Notes under the pieces: model-generated
Databases searched by the model: none
The model's input: only the letters and a program-made list of their open reading frames with translations
Told to the model about the DNA's origin: nothing
Assembly: GCA_029204225.1 (NCBI GenBank)
Contig: CM055107.1
Span: 19,835,997-19,899,996 of the forward strand
Direction: 5' to 3'
Origin: Diphasiastrum complanatum
Taxonomy: Eukaryota; Streptophyta; Lycopodiopsida; Lycopodiales; Lycopodiaceae
DNA length: 64,000 bases
In this document: piece by piece, positions 10,959 to 25,537 of the stretch
Layout of the letters: every line of letters starts with the position of its first letter
How positions within the stretch are numbered: the first letter of the stretch is position 1
Translations under genes and position numbers: made by a program

Positions 10959-11440
10959 AGTGGGCAATATGGGTATCAGCTTGAAGCTGTTGACGAGAGC
11001 AGTGCATTTATGCAGGTTGCCGGTTCTGACGAGAGCTAACAGCCAAAGGACCAAGGGGATGCAAAACACCAAAAAGTGTGTTTTCACTCAAGGAGTCGGA
11101 AGGCCAAATCATGAACTCCCCCGGACCCCGCCATTGGGGGGCTCTGCCCCCTAAACCCCCCGCCGGGGGGCTACTACCCCCTGAACCCCCCAAGACTTGC
11201 TGCTATATTGAAACTGTAATCTAGCCATCTCATAACCATCATGGTCTCACAGTAGACCCTATACTAACAACTGTGCTCAGTAATGGCTTCTCCTCATAAC
11301 GGAGCTCACGGTTAACTAGTGACTACTAAACTGAGAGGTGGATTATTTAGTTGTTTAACACATTTTGTAGCTGAAAGCATCGGCAACCTGCATAAACTGC
11401 TCTCGTCAAGAGCTTCAAATTGATACCCATATTGCCCACT
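10959..11440. mobile_element. MITE-like element with about 60-bp imperfect TIRs (482 bp)
   Basis: The left end from 10959 (agtgggcaatatgggtatca, then gacgagagcagtg and gcaggttgccg) is the inverse of the right end to 11440 (cggcaacctgcataaact, then gctctcgtcaagagc and gatacccatattgcccact). The two arms are about 60 bp with a few mismatches. No transposase is encoded. The middle holds C/G-rich palindromic stretches (ggggggctctgccccctaaa and ccccgccggggggc at about 11136-11172). I cannot fix a target duplication in the A-rich flanks, so the superfamily is open. Confidence 0.75.
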
Positions 11441-11465
11441 AAAAATTTTTTTAAAAATTATTTAA

Positions 11466-11585
11466 AAAAAAAATATTAAAAAATGGTGCCGCCTTGGTAA
11501 CGAGGATTTTTGGGCGGCACCATAATGGCGGTACCACCATTATATTATCGGCGGTACCATAATGGCGGTACCATGGGGTACTATG
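11466..11585 (+). mobile_element. Orphan right end of a hAT element of the element-2 subfamily
   Basis: The end ...ggggtactatg at 11585 matches the CATAG terminus inverted and abuts (TA)n. The preceding 110 bp carry ggtgccgcc, gcggtaccacc, ggcggtaccataatgg, in the same order and spacing style as the right end of element 2 (18413-18502). No matching left end is present between 10736 and 11460, so this is either a truncated copy or one whose left part was replaced by the MITE-bearing segment. Confidence 0.72.
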
Positions 11586-11676
11586 ATATATATATATATA
11601 TATATATGTACATATATATATAATATATATTACATATATATATATATATATATGTACATATATATATATATATATA

Positions 11677-11748
<72 letters not shown>

Positions 11749-11866
11749 TATATATATATATATGTACATATATATATATATATGTACATATATATATATA
11801 TATGTACATATATATATATATATGTACATATATATATATATATATGTACATATATATATATATATA

Positions 11867-11906
<40 letters not shown>

Positions 11907-11998
11907 TATATATATATATATATATGTACATATATATATATATATATATGTACATATATATATATATATATATATGTACATATATATATATATATATA

Positions 11999-12046
<48 letters not shown>

Positions 12047-12114
12047 CATATATATATGTATGTACATATATATATGTATGTACATATATATATGTATGTA
12101 CATATATATATGTA

Positions 12115-12178
<64 letters not shown>

Positions 12179-12207
12179 TATATACATACATAATATATAT
12201 ATATATA

Positions 12208-12267
<60 letters not shown>

Positions 12268-12285
12268 TATATACATACATATATG

Positions 12286-12354
<69 letters not shown>

Positions 12355-12393
12355 CATATATATATGTATGTATATATATGTGTGTGTGTGTAT
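11586..12393. repeat. (TA)n / TATGTACATA microsatellite, about 0.8 kb
   Basis: TA runs are punctuated by the self-complementary unit GTACATATATA at variable spacing. The tract ends in (GT)n with TAT at 12391-12393, directly before hAT element 2. Very long open frames in all phases are repeat artefacts. Confidence 0.95.
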
Positions 12394-12802
12394 CATAGAT
12401 CCAGCGGTACCAGGATCTGCGGATCCCGGTACCGCGGATCCAGTGTGGTACCGCGGATACATACTAATCCGCGGTACCACAATATATATTATTTTTTAAT
12501 ATATAATATTTTTTATAACTTAATATATTAATATTTTCTTTTTTAGCCTAACCCCCCCCCCCTCGCTTCATCTCTCTCCCTGCCCGTCGCCCTATTGTCC
12601 GTGCCCTCCCTACTGTCCGCGCCCTCTCTGTTGTATGCCCATCGCCCTACTGTCCGCGCCCTCCCGACTGTCTTCGCATTGCACTGATCGCGTCCTCCCC
12701 TACTATTGCTATTTCAGCCTTTATTGTGGTTTTTTCAAGCCTTCCGACTCCTATCGCACCCACAGAGATCTCTGCATTCTTTCCCTAGTCCTTATTACAG
12801 AG

Positions 12803-16250
<3,448 letters not shown>

Positions 16251-16784
16251 ATGCCGAGCGTCAGGGCGCCCCCATCCTCTCTAGCCAGCATGCCCTACAC
16301 AGAGTCTCAGCCAGAGCAGCTACATGAGGTGTCTGCAGTTCCTCCAATTTCTCAGAGGGTGTATGTGTGCCGCACAACACCTCTAGTGCCATCGATACCG
16401 TTGAGGCCTGCAGCCCCTTCATCACCATCCACTTTTGCAGCAGCAGGTCTCCATGACAGGCCACCATCTGTGCCCAGATCTTCTCTTGCAGCACCCACAT
16501 CTGCAGACGCTCCTCCAGTGGCAGCACCCACAACACATCCTCCTCCATTGGCAGCACCCACGGCACCGGCTCCTCCTTTGGCAGCACCCACAACACCGGC
16601 TCCTCCTTTGGCAACACCCAAGATGTATCAGTACCGTCCACCACAGCAGCCCTTTCAGTACTTATCGTCGTTGTACTTGCCTCCTGTAGGGACGGCCCCT
16701 CCACATCTAGTTCCTCCACCAGCAGCAGGCCACGGGCACACACTCCTCCACTATCAACTACACGGGGACACCCAACTTTAGCTA
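16251..16784 (+). other. Pro/Ala-rich open frame downstream of transposase 2
   Basis: An open frame of about 176 codons directly follows the transposase stop. Its composition is Pro, Ala, Ser and Thr. At about 16505-16625 a 30-bp unit is repeated four times and would encode PPLAAPTTPA-like decapeptides. It could be the end of the transposase after a TAG stop, or non-coding repeat DNA. No domain is recognisable; I give it low weight. Confidence 0.3.
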
Positions 16785-17325
16785 CTCTATCCTAGCCGGT
16801 CGCAGCTTGGGCCCAGCCTAGTCAGCCAGGTGATCTGCATGGGGGTGATGAGGCATTGATATCATGTTCCATGTTTGGTGGCCAGATGGTCAAACACTGT
16901 ATTCAGACCATTTTTCATATTATATTTAGTGTTGGAACGTATTCTATTCACTGCACAATGTGTATTTGTCAATTTGTAATTGTGATGTTCTACTTGCAGT
17001 TTTACTTCAAATGGTGTGTGCGTGTTTTCAATTAGTTTTCACTACAGAGGTTGAGAGCATATGCAGAACACAGAAATACAACCCCCCTGATAGCATTTCA
17101 TAATCACATACATCAGATTGCAATACACAAGACACGCATTGCACAAAAAATACACCGTACATTAATTCATCAGATGTATCAAAATTACAATACGTATTCC
17201 CACCGCATACGGCTGGGACTGTTCTTTACACTATGCTAGACACTAAATATTGCCTCATCTACTGATGAACATTACATAACAACAGTCAGCCACATACGGC
17301 TAGACCCCATCTATGCTAAACATTC

Positions 17326-17670
17326 CTATGGATCCTCCACAAACTCCTCGCCCTCGTCAGGAGCATTGTTATGTCGCTCTCGCTTTGCCTCCCGGTTAGC
17401 CCGAGCTGCTTCCTGGTCAGCTTGACGTCTGGCCGCCCTTTCCCTGACCATGATGAGCTGCCGTCGTGTGAAGTTCATTTCGATCTGCTCATCCAAATCC
17501 AGCTCGACAGCGGGGGCGGGGGCCACAGCGGGGGCGGGGATCTGCAGCTCTGGGTGTCTCTGTCGAGTCTCTCGCAGCATCTCTGCAATGTCTGTCTCTT
17601 GCTTCCGATGCCTTTTGTTGTGCCTTCGGACCTCTTCCTCGAACTTCCTCCTGGCTTCGCCCTCCGCCAT
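17326..17670 (-). CDS. Small charged coiled-coil-like ORF within hAT element 2
   Basis: This 114-codon ORF begins with a true ATG (MAEGEARRKFEEEVRRHNKR) and ends GEEFVEDP before a stop. It is rich in Arg, Glu and Lys, with heptad-like stretches at residues about 5-40 and 75-100 around an Ala/Pro hinge (APAVAPAPAVELD). It lies opposite and downstream of the transposase, still inside the element, with tandem repeats on its upstream side. I do not recognise it. It may be an accessory protein of the transposon, a captured fragment of a host trihelix/Myb-type protein tail, or chance. Codon use is GC-rich, like the rest of the element. Element 1 has no counterpart. Confidence 0.4.
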   Translation of the reverse strand: MAEGEARRKFEEEVRRHNKRHRKQETDIAEMLRETRQRHPELQIPAPAVAPAPAVELDLDEQIEMNFTRRQLIMVRERAARRQADQEAARANREAKRERHNNAPDEGEEFVEDP

Positions 17671-17696
17671 CTCACGACACCCTGTTGTTCGAAATG

Positions 17697-17875
17697 ACCC
17701 TCACAGCCTCTCACAGTCTCTCAATCTCTCTCACTGGCTCTCTCACAGCCCCCCTCTCACAGCCTCTCACTCAGTCTGTGACACAGCCTCTCACAATGCC
17801 TCTCTCTCACAGCCTCCCACTGGCTCTCCCTCACAGCCTCTCACAGCCTCTCACTGGCTCTCTCACTGTCTCGTG
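17697..17875. repeat. CTCTCACAGC short tandem repeats
   Basis: Degenerate units of cctctcacag and ctctcactgg repeat for about 180 bp, just upstream (in minus orientation) of the 114-codon ORF. The tract is pyrimidine-rich on the plus strand. Confidence 0.8.
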
Positions 17876-17888
17876 AGTGTAGTGCTCC

Positions 17889-18290
17889 CCCACATGCTGC
17901 AGTCCGATTGGGTCCATAGTCTGCTCCTCCACAGTGCCCATGTTATGGTGTACCTATCCGGATGTATTGCTCGCCCACATGCTGCACTCCGATTGGGTCC
18001 ACGGTCTGCTCTTCCACAATGCCCATGTGCTACTATACCTGCCCCATGTATTGATCCCCCACATGCTACACTCCGATTGGGTCCATGGTCTGCTCCTCCA
18101 CAGTGCCCATGTGCTACTGTACCTGCCCCATGTATTGCTCCCCCACATGTTGCACTCTGATTGGGTCTGTGGTCTGCTCCCCCACAGTGCCCATGTGACG
18201 GTGTACCTGTCCGAATTTGTTGCCCCCCCACATGCTGCACTCCCATTGACCACCAAGTCTGCTCTCCCACAGTGCCCCCAGTACAGTCCC
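17889..18290. repeat. 84-86-bp tandem repeat, about 4.7 copies
   Basis: Units start cccacatgctgca at 17889, 17974, 18058, 18142 and 18227. Each continues with ctccgattgggtcca, ggtctgctc, ccacagtgcccatg and a tail around gtacctg. Copies differ at about 10-20 percent of sites; the last is partial and diverged. The array lies inside hAT element 2. Its role is unknown; one possibility is promoter-like repeats for the minus-strand ORF. Confidence 0.88.
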
Positions 18291-18502
18291 CCTGTACAGT
18301 AACATTTTTTTTCTAAAGCGTACCCCTTTTCTTTCCTGAATTTTTTACCTAGTTTTAGCCTGTTAAAAGGGTTTTTTTTTTTTTAAATAATAAAAAATAT
18401 TATTTTTGTGGTGCCACCCTGGTACCGCTGGTCTGAGGGCGGTACCACCATTGTGGTATCGCCATTATGGGTACCATAATGGCGATACCACGTGCCACTA
18501 TG

Positions 18503-18565
<63 letters not shown>

Positions 18566-18577
18566 TATACATATATT

Positions 18578-18632
<55 letters not shown>
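18503..18632. repeat. (GT)n(TA)n(CA)n(TA)n microsatellite right of hAT element 2
   Basis: The tract begins with GT units that match the (GT)n left of the element, then TA, CA and TA runs, so element 2 split a compound microsatellite. Confidence 0.95.
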
Positions 18633-18635
<3 letters not shown>

Positions 18636-19680
18636 ATACAATCATTAATTGTTTCCAATTTGTTATTATGAATAATAATTGTTAAATTAGGTGAATTTAA
18701 AATTTTAGAAAGTTAATTTTTATTTTTATTTCAAGTATAATTTAAAAAATTTGATATCATTTTAACAACTTACACACAATTTAATGTTAATATTTTAACA
18801 TTTAAAAAAATAAATTTAAAAAAATATGTTTATTAAACTAATATGAATTATCAATAAACTTAAATAACACAAAAATAATTTAAAATCATTTTCAAGAGAC
18901 AAGCTCAATTCTAATGATCAAAATCATCAAGAACACAATAGCAAACTCATCGGTGTTCCACGGATTTGAAAAGGAGAAAACCAAAACACCATTTAATTCC
19001 ATGTTCTTGGGAATACCGATACTCCAGAGTTAATTGGTTAAATAGCACAGTACCAAGGAATCAAATTCCTATACCAGGTATATGCCTGATAACCATACCA
19101 TTTTTTTTCCTTTCGTCAAGATCGGCTTAAAAAATTCATTCCAAAAACCAATTAATATTGTCTGACTAAGAATCCAACAGTACTTAAGTTCCAATAAACT
19201 AGCTTAATAAAATGACAGTGCGATAAAGTCCAAAAACATGCATACTGTCCCTAGAGAAACGAAATCCAAATTCTTTCAACTCCCTATACAGGAAGCAATA
19301 TCTAAATCCAAGGTCACACCAAAAAACCAAAATTTCTATAGGTGTGTGTTAATAACTTGAACTTCCAAAGTTGAATAACCAATTTTGAACCAAATCAAAG
19401 TTACCAAATGTCAAAATCTTATCGAGCCTTGACCAACCAGCATGTAATAGAACCGATGCAAATAGTCACCCAATTCCCTAGATTGTTGACCACTCATATG
19501 CATCAAATCAACTTCAAACACCAAGCATATGCATACCAAAAGCCCTAAAGTAAGGTTTAAAAATTACAAAAGCATGGGCCAAAAAACCAAACCCTATCTT
19601 TTGATAAAAAGAAAAACGAATTAGGGCCGGCTCCCTCATCACATCCCCCATACCCATAGGCAGTTCGGCCGTCACAAGCC

Positions 19681-19711
<31 letters not shown>

Positions 19712-20131
19712 TGGCGCTACAGCCCATGAGTAGATCCACAACAGCTATCCGACTTCCCTCCATGCAAGAAGAGGTGGAAAATAGCACCAAATCAGTCCTA
19801 AAGCTCACTTCTGTCTTGTTCCAATCGTAGCTTCAGACCTTTCCAACCATTCCATGCCTAATAAAACTGTAAACAACCCACAATGCCCCAGCTACCAACA
19901 AGTCTTCAAAAAATGAGTTTGCAGGTTCATCTATTAGCACTTCTCCTGCGGCCTTCACTGGAAAATCGATTTGTTTCCAGGCTGCAACAAAAACTAATGT
20001 TTTTGGATAGATGAACTCGTTCTACTTTCCTGGCAACTAAGAAAACTTAGTACATAGATAATAAGTTCAGCTTCATGCATGCAAAGCTTCCAATGTTCAA
20101 AAAGCGACAGAAAAGGTAGACTTCCTTGCTC
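18633..20131. other. AT-rich intergenic DNA, no gene seen
   Basis: No ORF with a recognisable motif and no LTR or TIR ends found. A (GA)n run lies at 19680-19708. Sequence around 18650-18900 is very AT-rich. Confidence 0.5.
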
Positions 20132-20313
20132 AAAATAACAAGTGAGTCCAGGAAAAGATCGATCTCCTGAAACCTATCAATCACCAGATCAAACCAACCT
20201 GATGATCGATCTACCTGCAACCTATCAATCACCAGATCAAAATAACAAGTGAGTCCAGGAAAAGAGCGATCTACTTGCAACTCGATGGTTGATTCACCAC
20301 TGAATCAACCATC
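20132..20313. repeat. Direct repeats followed by a perfect hairpin
   Basis: The block caaaataacaagtgagtcc plus aggaaaag occurs at about 20130 and again at about 20237, and cctatcaatcaccagatcaa also occurs twice, giving a roughly 105-bp period. At 20284-20313, gatggttgattca, loop ccac, tgaatcaaccatc forms a perfect 13-bp stem with a 4-base loop. No gene is associated. Confidence 0.8.
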
Positions 20314-20726
20314 AGGTTCAAAACATTGGGAGGGATTTACAGCCGTTTTTCAGGAATCGAATAGTTTTGCAATCCATCACTAGGGCAGGAAAAAGACACT
20401 CACTGGTCAAAAATCAGAACCTTCTCTAGGCATAGAGCAAAGCTGGTAGCATTCTATTCCGAAGTTTGTACAAGTTTTGTACTACTCCAAATTGTTATAA
20501 TTGACTTTCCATGCTTGTCTTTCAAAGTTTTGGTGGGCACTTTTGTTTGGGCAAGTTCTCCGGAATCTATTGCAAAAGGTTTACAACAATCGATGGCTCC
20601 ATTGAGGTTAACGACATTCCGTGTGAAGAAAAATCAAAAAAATATAAAAAAGATCTCGGTTCAGTTGGTGAGGTGGTCCATCACAGGATTCCCTTTGTAC
20701 AGGATTCCCTTTGTACAGTTGTTCTA

Positions 20727-21721
20727 ATGGCTTCGGACATCTCCCTACTTCGTCCTCTCAGTCTCAAACGACCTGCTTCAACTGTATCTCCCCCTCCTGA
20801 CTCCCCTCCTCATTCGCGTCAGGCTATGTTGGGTTCCTCGCTTGCCACAACACCCTCTATTCCTCCCTTGCCCACCTCTTCCCTTGGCATTGTTGCCCCC
20901 TCGCTTGGTTGTGTACCTCCTTCGACCCTTGTTGCACTGCCTTCTCAACCCCCTGAACGGGTTCCTTGCCATGCTTGTGGTCGTTTCTTCTCTCCTAGAG
21001 GAGGTCTTGCCCGTCACCAGCGTTCTTGTCATGCGCTGCTTCAGTCGTCTCAAGATCGCCCTCCTCTTTCTGCACTCCTTTCGCCCTCTGCTTCAGCTTG
21101 GTCTTGGATTTCTTCCCTTGACATCCTCGGAGCTTTTCACTTGGGCTTCCCTCATCCAAGTCTCAACTTTCATATTCTCATTGCTCTCCATCGTGAAACT
21201 CAAGTTGTTCCTTCCTCTTGATTGCTTGGCTACTGACCTCTTTGACATTGCGGCTTGGCATCTGTTTTTTCTTTTTCTCCTTTGGTGTCTAGTCCTTCCT
21301 CCGAGGGGTGGGGATGCTGGTCAAAGAGAAACTCGTGCTCACCTTCGTCGCTTTCTATCGGGAGACTGGAAAACACTTCATAATGAATACTTTGCACGTT
21401 GTCAGACACTTGTTGCTCGCAACTCACAAGACTCTCAACCTCAAGGTGCCCCACCTCTCCACCGTCGCCTTCGTCGCACCCAACATCTTGGGCAAGTTGG
21501 TGAGTATTCTCGTGTAGCTCGAGCTTTAGCTCCTCTCACACCCGCTCCCTCTTCTGCTGATACTGTTGTTGTGCTCCAAGCTCTGCATCCTGCTTCTGAA
21601 GGCATTCTTCCCTTGTTTGTGGAGGACTTTGTGTCTGATGTTGACTTGGTGCCTGATCATGATTCTTTCCCTCGTGCCTTCCATCGTAGTCCTCGTCTTG
21701 TTGTTGGTAGTCCCTCCGGTT
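20727..21721 (+). pseudogene. Non-LTR retrotransposon N-terminal ORF with C2H2 finger, truncated before RT
   Basis: From the ATG at 20727 (MASDISLLRPL) a Ser/Pro-rich region leads to one C2H2 finger at about 20967-21033 (CHACGRFFSP, ARHQRSCH; C-x2-C-x12-H-x4-H). After a frame change near 21200 the frame reads AAWHLFFLF, PPRGGDAGQRE, GEYSRVARAL, ALHPASEG and SPSGL. This order (finger, RGG-containing block, pre-RT block ending PSGL before the first RT motif) is what I know from plant and oomycete non-LTR retrotransposon proteins; the exact clade is uncertain. The reading stops at a junction with gypsy pol at about 21720, so RT is absent. It is inactive. Confidence 0.6.
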
Positions 21722-24357
21722 TGGTCTGAAGGGCATTCCACCAACTGTAGTCCAACACACCATACCCTTGGTGGATGGAGCAGTCCCCAAGGTGAGTCGT
21801 TACTACCGTTGCAACCCGAACTACACAGAGCTGATCAAGAAGGAGTTGCATAAGCTGTTAGATGCAGATTTCATTATTGAAATTGAGCACGCAAAATGGG
21901 TATCGCCGATAGTTATAGTACCCAAGAAGAACGGCAAAATGCGAATTTGTGTGAATTTGAAGGTGCTAAATACAGTCACCAAAAAGGATCATTTTCCTTT
22001 ACCATTTACGAAAAGTGTATTCGACAAAGTAGCTGGTGCCGAGGCCTACAATTTTTTAGACGGCTTCAATGGTTACAATCAAGTGAAGATAGCACCCCAA
22101 GACCAGCATAAGACAGCATTTGCCACGGAATGGAGAACCTATGCCTATAAGGTGATGCCATTCGGAATTTGCAATGCCCCAAGCACTTTCCAGCGTGTCA
22201 TGCAGGCGGCATTCAAAGAGTATTTGCAAAAAAATTTGGAAATTTGCTTAGACGATCTGTGCGTGCATGGACCAGACTCAGAACACTTATCCAATTTGGA
22301 GAAGGTGCTACAAAAATGCTGCAATTTTCAGATCTCTTTGAATCCAGAAAAATGTCAATTCTAGGTTACACATGGCTTGATTCTCGGCCATATAGTGTCA
22401 AGACACGGGATCGCCATAGACCTATCAAAGATCTGGACCATTTCGATCTACCACCACCGGGGACGATCCGCGAAGTCTACATCTTCATGGATCATGCTAA
22501 CTATTATAGGATCTTCATTCTAGATTTTGCAGAGTTAGCCCGACCAATTTACAAACTCACAACGGATCCACAGTGGAATGAGAAAGCCCTGAAGGCTTTC
22601 CAAAAGCTTAAAGATGCATTGGTTTCAGCACCAATCTTACATCCACCAATTGGTCCATTGAGTTTTATGTGCATACGGACGCATCGAAGTATGCAATTGG
22701 AGCAGTCTTAACTTAGCCATGTGAACAAAAAAAGGATTTTCCAATCCGATTTGCAAGCCGACAGCTCAGTGATACAGAAATGAAATATTCAACCACAAAG
22801 TGGGAAGCACTGGCGATGATCTATGCAGTTAAGAAATTTTGGCATTACCTGATGGCCACACATTTCGCTTTTTATACGGACCATCAACCCTTGCTCTATC
22901 TTGTTAACAAAACTTGCAACACCGGGAGAATCACCAGATGGCTACTTCTGTTGTTGGAGTTTGATTTTCGGACAGTAGTCCTTAAGGGAAAACAACACTA
23001 CATGGCAGATCATGTGTCACGAATCAAGGGGAAGGAGGTTGCATGCAACCCAACCCGATGATGAGCTGGCCGATGCTGCCTTATTTTACGTGGACATAGT
23101 ACCAGAATGGGCTGCCGACATTGTTGAATATCTAATGTGGGGCCAACAGAAAAATCACTACCAAAGGCGGATCAACAAAAATTGATCTTGAAGGCTAGAC
23201 CTTATCAGCTGATTGCCAGCCAATTGTATCGAAGAGAACCAAATGGGATTCTTTGGTAGTGTATTCTTCAACATGAGACCACCCAAATTATTTCGCTTTC
23301 ACATGAAGGCATGGGTGGAGGCCATTTTGCATCCAACATTACAGTTCACAAGATTCTACAATCAGGATGTTGGTGGCCAATGATTCATAAGGATACGGAG
23401 GAATACCTGAGAAAGTGTGATGTGTGCCAAAGGGCAAGGAGACCAATGAGATTGAATTATGACCTACTACACCCGGTCTTAGCCCAAGCACCATTCAAAA
23501 AGTGGGGATTGGATTACGTCGGTCCAATTCACCCTGTAGCAAGGAGTATCCAGGCTCGATACATAATCGTAACCACAGACTATCTCACCAAGTGGGTCAA
23601 AGCCAAGGCAGTAAGAGTAGCTGATGCTAGGACCACTGCCAAGTTCCTTTATGAAAATATCATTATGCACTTTGGATGCCCGGTCAAGCTAGTTAGTGAT
23701 CGTGGAAGTCATTTCATCAATGAGACCATCAAGGTCCTGTTGGAAGAATTCTTTGTGATCCATAGAACCAGTATGCCTTATTATCCTCGTGGTAATGGGC
23801 AAGTAGAATCATCCAATAAGATCATGTGTAGTGTGCTCACGAAAACAGTTGAAGCTAGCAGATTAGATTGGGAACATAAGTTGCATGCTGCTCTGTGGGC
23901 ATTCAGGACAGCATATAAGAGAAGCACTGATCAAACACCTTTCCAATTGGTATATGGTCAGGATGTTGTAATGTCAGTAGAGTTTTTAGTCCCTTCATTA
24001 AGGATTGCCACAACGCAATGACTTAATGAATCCAAATCTCTACAACTACGTCACGAAGCTTTGCATAAACTCTGTGAAACACACTTACTAGTTGTGCATG
24101 CACTGGCAGCCGAAAAGGAAAGGCGCAAAGCATGGCACGATCGCAGGTTACAAAAGAAGGATCTTCATTCTGGAGATCTGGTCCTAATGTATAAAACCAA
24201 GGTGATCAAGAGAAAATTAAAATTCATAGGCGAAGGTCCTTATCGGATCAAATAAATTCTTAATCATGGAGCCGTGGATCTAGAGAACCTAGATGGGACA
24301 CCGTTCGACACACCCATCAACGGTAGCTGGTTGCACAAGTACTGGCCACCGCAGTGA
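21722..24357 (+). pseudogene. Ty3/gypsy pol (RT, RNase H, integrase), truncated and interrupted
   Basis: The readable part starts at GLKGIPPTVVQHTIPLVDG (about 21722), so the 5' half with gag and protease is missing. RT at 21768-22364 shows WVSPIVIVPKKNGKMR, FPLPF, NGYNQVKIAP and MPFGICNAPSTFQRVM. The active box reads ICLDDLCVHG, with Cys in place of the usual aromatic residue before x-DD. A TAG follows at about 22362. RNase H fragments include STTKWEALAMIYAVKKFWHY and FYTDHQPL. Integrase at 23280-24020 has the HHCC finger (CDVCQ visible), WGLDYVGP, VSDRGSHF and QVESSNK, so the D,D,E residues are present. The C-terminal GEGPYRIK module follows at 24230 with a stop in place of the next residue. 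In an intact element this polyprotein copies the RNA and inserts the cDNA; here there are at least three breaks. Confidence 0.85.
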
Positions 24358-25440
24358 GATATATCTAGAGTGGTGGTGGCACGTTACGAAAAGCTATTCT
24401 ACTAGGCCAAACTAGATCTAGGAAGATCAAGCCAAATCAAGCTAGATCCATCAAGATTCAGCCAGATCTGGCAAGATCGAGGACATCCATCAGGATCTTA
24501 GAGGGATCCAGATCCAGATGGGACAAGAAGGAAGCAGATCATCAGATTATGTCAATAAGTCCCCTAAATTTGTAGATCAGAGACCTCGATCTCAGTAACT
24601 ATGGCAAATTAAGGGCAAAATCCACCCAAAATTGTTGGATCTATTACCAAATGTCCATCAGAACTTTCAGAGAACTACCAATAGTCAGATCAAACATGGA
24701 TAAAGTTGATGACCAGTTTGCAAAAGTTAAAAATCAGAGAATCTCAAGATCTCGTCAAAAAAAAAAAAAACACTCTAAAAGAGCACTTTTTTTATGATTT
24801 TTGGAGATCCCCTGGGAGATAGCTCTTGAAACTTGGACTGTAACTAGATCTGACCCAGATGCATCCATGAAAATCTCTACGAGAGTTCTTGATGGAGAAA
24901 TCATCATTTCTGAGTGTGTGCGAGGATTCCCATAGGCTGAATTTTCAAAACCTTTGTAGAGCATCAAGATCATCCTACCAACCTTCACAAGGGGCATAAA
25001 TGGAATTAGAGCAGTGGAATTAGCTTGCCTACATGGTCCGATCTTGAAAATCCAAGCACAAGAACATGTTGTGCAAGAGATCACCTCCTGCAAGAGTTGA
25101 ACCCTTGTAGACAGTCTGAACCCTCGCAGAACCTTCGCAAGGCAGTCAAATCACCTTCTGAACTCTTGCAGACTCCTCTGAGGTCTTAGAATTTTATGAA
25201 GAAGGTCTCTGCCAAAATTTGGGTGGAACTGGACAAGGAAAAGTGGATTTCACCTAATACGCACTCTAAATTCCACTATATAAGGGCTGAATTCGAGTCA
25301 TTTGTCACCTTTGTTGGCGAAGCTCTGCTCAAATTTTCACTGAAATTTTAAAGTCCTCTGTTTGCGACCAAACTTCCTACAAGCTGCCATCTGCACATTC
25401 TGAACACAGATCTGCGCTCTGAACTACAGTTCTTGCCATA
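24358..25440 (+). repeat. LTR-like region after gypsy integrase, copy A
   Basis: About 1.1 kb directly after the integrase end is repeated at 33218-34300, again just after an integrase end. It contains a TATA-like box in ccactatataagggctga (about 25270), followed by gagtcatttgt, which fits an LTR U3/R boundary. The exact TG and CA ends cannot be placed. Part of it could be 3' untranslated sequence rather than LTR. Confidence 0.6.
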
Positions 25441-25537
25441 CGAACCCTGTGGCCATTAGGGCTTATGTGACAAGTCCGCAACAACTACGGGTGAACCTTG
25501 CGGCCATCAGGGCTTATATGACAAGTTCACAACAACT

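Noticed and set aside
11451-12531. Several overlapping open frames of 140-300 codons
   Set aside because: Produced by TATGTACATA repeats lacking stops; all phases are open, which a gene would not show.
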